A stretch of 11,189 bases of DNA, from assembly GCA_900540295.1 (NCBI GenBank), contig UQFM01000062.1, positions 1 through 11,189 on the forward strand, written 5' to 3'. Positions 5,631-11,189 of this stretch are shown here, piece after piece. The position numbers and the translations under genes are program-made. This DNA is from an uncultured Oscillospiraceae bacterium (GTDB lineage Bacteria; Bacillota; Clostridia; Oscillospirales; Acutalibacteraceae). Position 1 is the first letter of the stretch, and each line of letters opens with the position of its first letter. The notes under the pieces were generated by a model that did no database searches, was not told the DNA's origin, and saw nothing but the letters and a program-made list of their open reading frames with translations.

Positions 5631-7037
5631 ATGGGTGGTTTTTTCGGCGTAGCTTCAAAAGAAGACTGCGTTTTTGATTTATTTTTCGGCGTGGACTATC
5701 ACGCGCATTTGGGCACGCGCCGCGCGGGTCTTGCTGTCTATGATGCGGAAAACGGCTTTGACAAAGCGATTCACAACATTGAAAACGCACCGTTTCGGAC
5801 GAAGTTCGACAAAAATGTCGGCGCCATGAAAGGACAGCTCGGCATCGGCTGTATTTCGGATTATGAGGCACAGCCCATTCTTGTCCGTTCGCATCACGGC
5901 ACATTTGCCATCACCACCGTCGGCAGAATCAACAATGCCGATGAAATTGTGGAAGAAATTATCAAATCCAATACACATTTCTTTGAAATGCAGAACGGCG
6001 AAATCAATCCGACGGAATTGGTCGCCGCCGTTATCAACCAAAAAGAGAATTTCATTGACGGCATCCGTTACGCGCAGGAGCTGATTGACGGCTCTATGAG
6101 CATGCTGATTCTCACCCCCAAAGGCATTTATGCCGCGCGCGACAGATTCGGCAGAACGCCGATTGCCATCGGCGAAAAAGAAGGCAGCTGCTGTGTCAGC
6201 TTTGAAAGCTTTGCCTATTTGAATCTCGGCTATACGGCGGGGCGGGAGCTCGGTCCCGGCGAAATTGCCGTTATCAACGCAGACGGTGCAAAAACGCTTG
6301 TCGCCCCCGGCAAGGACATGAAAATCTGCACGTTTCTGTGGATTTATTACGGGTATCCGTCCTCCTCTTATGAGGGGGTAAGCGTCGAGCAGGTGCGCTA
6401 CAACTGCGGCAAGCTGCTGGCGCGCAGAGACAGTGTCCGCCCCGATATTGTAGCGGGCATTCCCGACTCGGGTACGGCGCATGCGATTGGATATGCGAAC
6501 GAAGTCGGTATTCCGTTTTCCAGACCGTTTATCAAATACACCCCCACTTGGCCGCGCTCCTTTATGCCCACACAGCAAAGCAAACGCGATTTAATCGCAA
6601 AAATGAAACTGATTGCCGTACATGATTTGATTGAAAACAAAAGTCTGCTGTTAATCGACGATTCCATCGTGCGCGGCACGCAGATGCGCGAAACCACGGA
6701 TTTTCTGTATGCCAGCGGTGCAAAAGAGGTGCATATCCGCACGGGCTGTCCGCCGCTTTTGTTCGGCTGTAAATATCTCAACTTCTCCCGCTCCAAATCC
6801 GAAATGGAACTGATTACGCGCCGCGTGATTCAGGAATTGGAGGACGGCGAGGTTACCGACGAGCTTTTGCGCGAGTATGCAGACCCCGACGGCGAAAAGT
6901 ATCAGAAGATGGTCGATAAAATCTGTGAAAAACTGCATTTCACCTCGCTTCGCTATCACCGTTTAGACGATATGCTCGAAGCCGTCGGCATTGATGCAAA
7001 CAAGCTCTGCACCTACTGCTGGAACGGCAAGGAATAA
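5631..7037 (+). CDS. PurF-like amidophosphoribosyltransferase paralog lacking the glutaminase nucleophile
   Basis: A 468-aa homolog of glutamine-PRPP amidotransferase, the first enzyme of de novo purine synthesis. Residues 1 to about 230 match the Ntn glutaminase domain, but the N-terminus reads MGGFFGV, with Gly where PurF has the catalytic cysteine of CGxFGI. The GHVRY arginine segment is replaced by GCISDYEAQP, and the HNGNL motif by TVGRI (V97 for Asn). Residues about 235-430 are the phosphoribosyltransferase domain and look intact: PDSG (278-281), RSFMPTQQ (309-316) and the PRPP loop IDDSIVRGT (342-350). Cysteines C233, C380, C460 and C463 match the four [4Fe-4S] ligands of Bacillus-type PurF. 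An in-frame TAA at 5604-5606 rules out an upstream cysteine-bearing start. CGGAG lies 5 nt before the ATG. Glutamine-dependent activity is unlikely; ammonia-dependent or other phosphoribosyl chemistry, or a regulatory role, is possible. Automated annotation would probably call it PurF. Confidence 0.88.
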   Translation: MGGFFGVASKEDCVFDLFFGVDYHAHLGTRRAGLAVYDAENGFDKAIHNIENAPFRTKFDKNVGAMKGQLGIGCISDYEAQPILVRSHHGTFAITTVGRINNADEIVEEIIKSNTHFFEMQNGEINPTELVAAVINQKENFIDGIRYAQELIDGSMSMLILTPKGIYAARDRFGRTPIAIGEKEGSCCVSFESFAYLNLGYTAGRELGPGEIAVINADGAKTLVAPGKDMKICTFLWIYYGYPSSSYEGVSVEQVRYNCGKLLARRDSVRPDIVAGIPDSGTAHAIGYANEVGIPFSRPFIKYTPTWPRSFMPTQQSKRDLIAKMKLIAVHDLIENKSLLLIDDSIVRGTQMRETTDFLYASGAKEVHIRTGCPPLLFGCKYLNFSRSKSEMELITRRVIQELEDGEVTDELLREYADPDGEKYQKMVDKICEKLHFTSLRYHRLDDMLEAVGIDANKLCTYCWNGKE

Positions 7038-7041
7038 AAAC

Positions 7042-7081
7042 AAAAACGTTTCTTTACAAATCCCGTAAAGAAACGTTTTTT
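7042..7081. terminator. Bidirectional rho-independent terminator
   Basis: A perfect 16-bp inverted repeat, AAAAACGTTTCTTTAC (7042-7057) and GTAAAGAAACGTTTTT (7065-7080), with a 7-nt loop. It has a T run on the plus strand, and TTTTTGTTTTTATT on the minus strand. It ends the PurF-like gene and probably also the convergent ABC operon, whose last gene stops at 7174. Confidence 0.92.
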
Positions 7082-7173
7082 ATTGTGTCCCTTTTAGAAC
7101 TGCCTGTGTGCGGTACAACGCTAAAAGCAAACCCCCGCCTTTTCGGTGCTTACCGTCATTCGCTGTATACAGA

Positions 7174-7548
7174 TTATTCGATACTGTGCCGTTTTATTTC
7201 ATAAACCGTCGGATAATAAAACGGCGTTTCCTCTGTAAACGCGTCTTTCAGCTTCACCGTAACCGCACTGCCCTGCTGAAAATCTTCCACGGACAGCGCA
7301 TTCCCGTCTGTGTCAAGCAGTTTTGTATCTTTGCTGATACCGAGAGAATTGACGGGATTGCCATAGATTTCAGTCGTTCTTTCCACTATCAAACGGGTCT
7401 CTCCGTCCGACTGCACCACCGCTTGCCGAACAACGGCATCAAAAGATTTTTCCGACCATTTTGCGGATTGCGTAACCGCTGTTATACCGACAACGGCAAT
7501 CAGCAAAACAATAAGCGTGCCTATCCGTCTCCGATTTTTTCTTTTCAT
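7174..7548 (-). CDS. Small membrane-anchored or secreted protein of unknown function
   Basis: A 124-aa protein with a strongly basic start (MKRKNRRR) and one hydrophobic segment at about residues 9-26 (GTLIVLLIAVVGITAVT), so it is an uncleaved anchor or signal peptide with the rest outside. There is no lipobox cysteine. The exported part has a run of strands, IVERTTEIYGN, then STKLLDTDGN-like spacing (DTKLLDTDGNALSVEDFQQG) and AVTVKLKDAF, which resembles small OB-like or DUF3221-like domains; that similarity is by eye only. AGGAGA overlaps the permease stop and sits 7 nt before ATG 7548, so it is the third gene of the ABC operon. It may be an accessory or immunity-like partner of the transporter, but this rests on position. 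Confidence 0.75.
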   Translation of the reverse strand: MKRKNRRRIGTLIVLLIAVVGITAVTQSAKWSEKSFDAVVRQAVVQSDGETRLIVERTTEIYGNPVNSLGISKDTKLLDTDGNALSVEDFQQGSAVTVKLKDAFTEETPFYYPTVYEIKRHSIE

Positions 7549-7559
7549 AATCTGTCTCC

Positions 7560-8786
7560 TTATGCAACCTGATGCTTCTTAAAGCCCAGCCTTGCCAAAG
7601 GCAAAGTCATCCCTGTGAGAACCGCATACAAAATAGCCCTTGCGGTCAGTGCATCAAAAGCAATGCCGCCGCATCGGTAGGAAATATACTTACTGAGTTC
7701 GGGCATGGTTGCGCGGTAAGGCAATAAAAATAAAATCAGATTATACGCCCCTGCGGTTCCGTTCGGTGTTAAGAACATCGGAATAAACAATACGGGAACA
7801 AGCACAATCAAAACCAAATACGGACTTTTCATTTTAGAGGACAGCAGAAGCGTCAGCCCAATCATGGCAAGCAGTATGCAGTAAATAATCCCGATATTGA
7901 TTAGAGTTGCCTGCAAAAAGGTAAAGGCGTAGGGAATCGTTGTGTTGGCAATCTGCAGCGGCAGATTCCAGCCGTCTGTACCGAATGCGAAAAGCGGCAA
8001 ACCGCATGCGACAGCAATATGCAGAAGAAACGCGGCCGTACCGAACAGCAAGGAGGCTGTAATTTTAGCGGTTGTCAGTTTTGTTTTTCCGTACTTGGCA
8101 GACAAAATGACCGCATCCGTTCCCGATTGATATTCCCCCGAAAACACAGGCGCTATAACAATGCAAATCGCCAATATTGCAAACATCAGAAGCTCAAAAC
8201 TGCTGATAATCACTTCCCATCCCTCGTAATATCCATACTGCAACGGGGTATCCACATTTTTCGCCACATCGCTCCAGTATTCTTTTTGCGCCGCAGACAG
8301 CTCCCGCGACGGTGCATTGCGCACCGCCTCCGCCTTCGATTGCATTGCCTGATAAAAGTTTGCACCGTCGGTGACATCCAAATTCGGAAGATTGTTATAC
8401 CCCCAATTTTCATTCGGAGCGCTGTAAGCGTTCGCAACCAGATTCAGCAATTTTTCTCTCGGCGCAATGCCGTTCCAATAGGCGTCACCGATTAAAAACT
8501 GTTCCGACCCGTCATACCCGATATTCTCGGGATTTTTGAACATTGCCTGTACTTCCCGAATAGTTTGCGTAACATATTCCTCAGACAACGGGACAGAAAC
8601 TTTCGCATACTGTTCTTTGGTATAGGCGATTCCTTCCGCCCCCTTCAGCACCCCGTCCTGACTGTAAGTTTGATATTGCATAACGGGCAGTCCGAACAGA
8701 ACTCCCGTTAAAATAAGGCTGACTGCCATGATAATCAGCGTAGACTTTTTGCGCAGTATTTTTAAAAATTCGTATTTGACCAACAT
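7560..8786 (-). CDS. ABC-2 type transporter permease
   Basis: A 408-aa membrane protein. TM1 is at about residues 14-34, followed by an extracytoplasmic domain of about 155 residues (35-190) rich in Tyr, Asn and acidic residues, and then five more segments near 191-214, 240-265, 289-316, 322-340 and 384-401. The cytosolic stretch after TM2 (FSGEYQSGTDAVILSAKYGK) is characteristic of ABC-2 permeases of the bacteriocin/lantibiotic-type exporters. ATG 8784-8786 was chosen because GGAGG precedes it (8796-8800) and MLVKYEFLKILRKK is a typical start; a longer frame beginning at 8870 lies inside the ATPase gene. It begins 1 bp after the ATPase stop. It pairs with that ATPase to form the transporter; the substrate is unknown. 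Confidence 0.9.
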   Translation of the reverse strand: MLVKYEFLKILRKKSTLIIMAVSLILTGVLFGLPVMQYQTYSQDGVLKGAEGIAYTKEQYAKVSVPLSEEYVTQTIREVQAMFKNPENIGYDGSEQFLIGDAYWNGIAPREKLLNLVANAYSAPNENWGYNNLPNLDVTDGANFYQAMQSKAEAVRNAPSRELSAAQKEYWSDVAKNVDTPLQYGYYEGWEVIISSFELLMFAILAICIVIAPVFSGEYQSGTDAVILSAKYGKTKLTTAKITASLLFGTAAFLLHIAVACGLPLFAFGTDGWNLPLQIANTTIPYAFTFLQATLINIGIIYCILLAMIGLTLLLSSKMKSPYLVLIVLVPVLFIPMFLTPNGTAGAYNLILFLLPYRATMPELSKYISYRCGGIAFDALTARAILYAVLTGMTLPLARLGFKKHQVA

Positions 8787-8787
8787 A

Positions 8788-9672
8788 TTAAATTTCCTCC
8801 CGTTTTTCGGTTTCATCGCCGAAATGATATAAAAATAAATCCTCCAGGCTCGGTTCCGCCATGCGCGCATCCGCAGTCGGTGCGGTTTCCTCTATCATGC
8901 GCAGACGCACCAATCCGTTTTCATGATGCAGATTCACAACGGAAAAATGTCTGCTGTATTCTGCCGCTGTTCGCTCATCTACCAAAAGTTCCCACACCTT
9001 GCCCCGAATACTGTCTGTAACCGAAGCCATAGGCGCCTGCAAAAAAAGACGCCCCTGTTTCATCATTAAAACGGTATCCGCAATGTAAGAAACATCCGAA
9101 ACGATGTGGGTAGACAAAATCACGATTTTTTCTTTGGCAAAATCCGATATGAGATTTCTGAACCGCACCCGTTCTTTCGGGTCAAGTCCCGCAGTCGGCT
9201 CATCCAATATCAAAATTGACGGATGGTTCAATTCTGCTTGCGCAATGCCTAAGCGCTGTTTCATGCCGCCTGAATAAGACTTGATTTTTTTGTCCGCCGC
9301 TTCGGTCAGGTTGACCATATGCAGTAAATTCTCTGTCCGTGATTTGGCACGCCGTTTATCTAAGCCCTTCACCGCCGCCATATACATCATAAATTCCCGA
9401 GCGGTGAAATCAGCATAAAACCCAAAGTCCTGTGGCATATAACCCAAATGGGTATAGTACCGTTCGCCGAGCTCGTCAATCGGTTTTCCGTTCAGACAGA
9501 TGCTGCCTGAAGTCGGTTTCAACACGCCGCATATCATACGCATCAGCGTAGTCTTACCCGCACCGTTCGCCCCGAGCAAGCCGTATACGCCCGGCGTCAA
9601 ATGCACATTCACCCCGTTGACGGCGCATTTCGTTCCGTACTGCTTTTTTAAATTCCGCAACTGTAATTCCAT
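8788..9672 (-). CDS. ABC transporter ATP-binding protein
   Basis: A 294-aa cytosolic ATPase with every catalytic element in order: Walker A GANGAGKTT (34-42), Q-loop Q81 (YMPQD), signature YSGGMKQR (133-140), Walker B ILILDEP (153-159) followed by the D-loop AGLD, and the switch histidine H189 (LSTH). The last 80 residues form the variable tail common in drug, bacteriocin and lantibiotic ATPases. AAGGAG sits 9 nt before ATG 9672. It is the first gene of the ABC operon, 113 bp downstream of the kinase gene and beyond a terminator. Regulation is probably by the adjacent two-component system. Efflux or export of a peptide or other membrane-active compound is the likely role; import is unlikely since no binding protein is present. 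Confidence 0.95.
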   Translation of the reverse strand: MELQLRNLKKQYGTKCAVNGVNVHLTPGVYGLLGANGAGKTTLMRMICGVLKPTSGSICLNGKPIDELGERYYTHLGYMPQDFGFYADFTAREFMMYMAAVKGLDKRRAKSRTENLLHMVNLTEAADKKIKSYSGGMKQRLGIAQAELNHPSILILDEPTAGLDPKERVRFRNLISDFAKEKIVILSTHIVSDVSYIADTVLMMKQGRLFLQAPMASVTDSIRGKVWELLVDERTAAEYSRHFSVVNLHHENGLVRLRMIEETAPTADARMAEPSLEDLFLYHFGDETEKREEI

Positions 9673-9693
9673 ACAGAAAAGCTCCTTTTCTTT

Positions 9694-9720
9694 TTATAGG
9701 TATAAAAAACTTATAGGCAT
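9694..9720. promoter_or_regulatory. Direct repeat TTATAGGYAT in the ABC operon promoter region
   Basis: TTATAGGTAT (9694-9703) and TTATAGGCAT (9711-9720) are 10-bp direct repeats differing at one base, 17 bp apart. They lie between the terminator of the kinase operon and the ABC ATPase. On the minus strand they include TATAAA- and TATACC-type -10 candidates but no good -35, as expected for a promoter that needs an activator. Binding of the adjacent OmpR-type regulator is an inference. Confidence 0.45.
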
Positions 9721-9722
9721 AA

Positions 9723-9762
9723 TAAAAACAGATGACCTATGCATACAGCATAAATCATCTGT
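9723..9762 (-). terminator. Terminator after the histidine kinase gene
   Basis: On the minus strand an 8-bp outer stem, ACAGATGA with TCATCTGT, encloses a 5-bp inner stem, TATGC with GCATA, and a 5-nt loop, and is followed by TTTTTATT. It separates the two-component operon from the ABC operon, so the latter should have its own promoter. Confidence 0.8.
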
Positions 9763-9785
9763 CTTAATCTGTTCTTTTCCGTATC

Positions 9786-10796
9786 TTAATTTAAGCTTAA
9801 ATCATTTTTACAAGGTAGAATAATCCTAAACTGTGTGCCTTCATTTAATTTGCTCTGAACCGTAATATCACCGCCGTGGAGCGTTATAATCTGCTTTGCA
9901 ATCGCAAGACCGAGACCGCTTCCCTCAGGCATTTCTTTTGTGCTTGTGCCTCGGTAATATCGGGTAAACAGCTCTGCCTGCGCCTCTTCGGTTATGCCTC
10001 TTCCGTTATCGGCAATACAAATACACGCGCTGTTTTCAGAATTCGCAGCTATACTGATTGTTACCTTTGTTTCCTGCGAATTATGTGTAAGTGCGTTCAT
10101 AATCAGGTTACTCACTGCACGGCGGAATAAATCGGCATCTATATTGACTGCCAATTTACTTGCACTGCTTTCAAATCCGATATTTCTATCCTGAAAAGCA
10201 GGGTCATTCACAATATCAATGACCGCTTCTTTCATATACCGCACAAGATTTACCGATTGCGGATGAAACGGCATTGCACCTGAATCCAGCTGATAGGTCA
10301 GCTTTAAATCATTGATGAGTTTTTCTGTATAATTGGCATTCTTCAGGATGATTTCACCATATTGCCGTGCGGTTTCTCCGTCAGTTTCGGACGTATCGGC
10401 AAGCAACTCCGCATACCCTTTAATCGGGGAAAGCGGCGTTTTCAAATCATGCGTAATGTTTGCAATCCATTCACTGCGCATCCGTTCGGTTTCCTCCTGC
10501 AGCTTGTCGCTGTTGCGGATTTCCTTGTCCATTTTATTGAGAGCCCCGTAGATTTCACTGAATATGCCTTTTTCGGGCATCGGTGTATAGGAACGCTGTG
10601 CAACAGCTTCTATCCCTTTTTTAATTTTACTGAGATGCATAATCAGCCAAAGTCCGCAAACTGCCATAATGCAAAAAATGACAAAAATCGAACGTCTGCC
10701 CGGTCGAAGCAACGCAAAGGACCGTCCTGCAAGAAACAGCAACACCGAAAAAATGAATAACAGAAAAAACAGATTTACTATCTTTTTATTTTTCAT
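9786..10796 (-). CDS. Sensor histidine kinase of a two-component system
   Basis: A 336-aa membrane sensor kinase. TM1 is at about residues 8-24 and TM2 at about 36-54, with an extracytoplasmic loop of only about 12 residues, so it is an intramembrane-sensing type that may depend on its transporter or on membrane state. A HAMP-like/coiled linker (55-105) follows. The phospho-acceptor is H116 in NITHDLKTP. The ATPase domain has the N box (NLIMNALTHN, 230-239), G1 DNGRG (263-267), the F box region and G2 GSGLGLA (292-298). All catalytic elements are intact. ATG 10796 lies inside the end of the response regulator (11 bp overlap), indicating translational coupling; the Shine-Dalgarno is weak. The domain pattern is VanS-like by eye. 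Confidence 0.95.
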   Translation of the reverse strand: MKNKKIVNLFFLLFIFSVLLFLAGRSFALLRPGRRSIFVIFCIMAVCGLWLIMHLSKIKKGIEAVAQRSYTPMPEKGIFSEIYGALNKMDKEIRNSDKLQEETERMRSEWIANITHDLKTPLSPIKGYAELLADTSETDGETARQYGEIILKNANYTEKLINDLKLTYQLDSGAMPFHPQSVNLVRYMKEAVIDIVNDPAFQDRNIGFESSASKLAVNIDADLFRRAVSNLIMNALTHNSQETKVTISIAANSENSACICIADNGRGITEEAQAELFTRYYRGTSTKEMPEGSGLGLAIAKQIITLHGGDITVQSKLNEGTQFRIILPCKNDLSLN

Positions 10797-11139
10797 ATGG
10801 ATTTACCAGCTTATAGCCTAAACCTTTCACTGTGATAATATAGTTTGGAGCGGCGGGATTTTCTTCTAATTTTTCACGCAGATGGCGAATGTGTACCATA
10901 ATTGTGTTGTCACAGCCAAAGCTATCCTCGCCCCAGACCGTTTCGTAAAGCCGTTCGCGGCTGATGACTCTTCCGATATTTTCTGCCAAGTATTTCAAAA
11001 TTTCAAACTCTCTTGCCGTCAGTTCAATTTCTTTGTTGTTTTTCAGTACCCGACAGCCGTCCGTATCTATCCTAAGTTCACCGATTTTCACGGAATCATT
11101 TTGCGCTGGAGATTGCTTGTACTCCAAACGGCGCAGCTG
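10786..11139 (-). CDS. OmpR/PhoB-family response regulator, C-terminal part (truncated by contig end)
   Basis: Only the last 117 residues are present: a short linker (QLRRLEYKQSPAQND) and a complete winged-helix DNA-binding domain, with IELTAREFEILKYL, RERLYETVWG, the recognition helix VHIRHLREKLE and the wing TVKGLGYKL. The receiver domain with its phosphorylated aspartate lies beyond the contig. The apparent start codon at 11154 and the first five residues, MYKRQ, come from the Nextera mosaic end (11140-11158), a known adapter artefact in protein databases, so genuine coding ends at 11139. It pairs with the kinase that follows in the same operon. The likely target is the ABC promoter region downstream, by context. 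Confidence 0.95.
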   Translation of the reverse strand, partial: QLRRLEYKQSPAQNDSVKIGELRIDTDGCRVLKNNKEIELTAREFEILKYLAENIGRVISRERLYETVWGEDSFGCDNTIMVHIRHLREKLEENPAAPNYIITVKGLGYKLVNPYEK

Positions 11140-11189
11140 CTGTCTCTTATACACATCTCCGAGCCCACGAGACCGATCAGTATCTCGTA
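11140..11189 (-). other. Illumina Nextera P7/i7 adapter, inverted (artefact)
   Basis: Reverse complement of the left-end adapter: mosaic end CTGTCTCTTATACACATCT (11140-11158), linker CCGAGCCCACGAGAC (11159-11173), index CGATCAGT (11174-11181) and the P7 end ATCTCGTA (11182-11189). The index is the same as at the left end. Confidence 0.98.

Noticed and set aside
5679..6578. 299-codon open frame antisense to the PurF-like gene
   Set aside because: It is a shadow of the GC-patterned coding strand: no ribosome binding site, no recognisable domain, and the sense frame has clear homology.
7091..7127. Inverted repeat CTTTTAG/CTAAAAG with a 23-nt loop
   Set aside because: A 7-bp AT-rich stem with a large loop and no T run. 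The adjacent 16-bp bidirectional terminator explains termination better.
7108..7572. 154-codon plus-strand frame over the small membrane protein gene
   Set aside because: The translation is rich in Arg, Cys and His with no domain. The minus-strand frame has a good ribosome binding site and a signal anchor and fits the operon.
8787..8870. Upstream start adding 28 residues to the permease
   Set aside because: The extension lies inside the ATPase gene and has basic and aromatic residues unlike a permease start. ATG 8786 has GGAGG before it.
11140..11154. N-terminus MYKRQ of the response regulator
   Set aside because: These five codons are read from the adapter. The true protein continues upstream beyond the contig.
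1..11189. Perfect terminal inverted repeats suggesting a transposon or linear plasmid
   Set aside because: The repeats are Illumina Nextera adapter sequence, including the index and the Tn5 mosaic end.

Overview
The window is a complete short contig from a shotgun assembly rather than a slice of a chromosome. Both ends carry the same Illumina Nextera P7 adapter (1-49 and, inverted, 11140-11189), so the roughly 11.09 kb between them is the only biological sequence and the two outermost genes are cut by the library, not by evolution. Gene content suggests a strict anaerobe of class Clostridia, plausibly Oscillospiraceae/Ruminococcaceae from a gut-type community. The signs are rubrerythrin, strong AGGAG-type ribosome binding sites, sigma-A-like TATAAT boxes, a YhhN lysoplasmalogenase, a Clostridia-style PurF paralog and a VanRS-like two-component system next to an ABC-2 exporter. 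The taxonomic call is inference.

Layout, left to right. 50-151: tail of an unidentified gene. 218-757: rubrerythrin (+), whose end overlaps by 20 bp the end of a convergent XRE-family regulator (738-1355, -). 1356-1455: divergent promoter region with a small palindrome. 1456-2497: a histidine-phosphatase-family enzyme and a Dabb-domain protein (+). 2498-2628: a clear promoter and a 42-nt leader hairpin. 2629-4619: a tight operon of lysoplasmalogenase, MscS-type channel and YhcH/YjgK/YiaL protein, closed by a 13-bp-stem hairpin. 4686-5444: a class I SAM methyltransferase. 5631-7037: a monocistronic PurF-like protein with its own extended -10 promoter and a strong, probably bidirectional terminator. 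7174-11139, all on the minus strand: response regulator (receiver domain lost at the contig end) and histidine kinase, a terminator, then ABC ATPase, ABC-2 permease and a small membrane-anchored protein.

How the parts may work together. The minus-strand block reads as a signal-responsive export or envelope-defence module: kinase and regulator are translationally coupled, a terminator separates them from the transporter genes, and the transporter promoter region has a direct repeat (TTATAGGYAT, 17 bp apart) that could be the regulator's target. The 2629-4619 operon joins a predicted ether-lipid (plasmalogen) enzyme to a membrane-tension channel. The most unusual protein is the PurF homolog: by motif comparison it has lost the N-terminal catalytic cysteine and other glutaminase residues, while the phosphoribosyltransferase motifs and all four cysteines expected to hold the [4Fe-4S] cluster are kept. 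No CRISPR array, tRNA, rRNA, IS element or prophage gene was seen.
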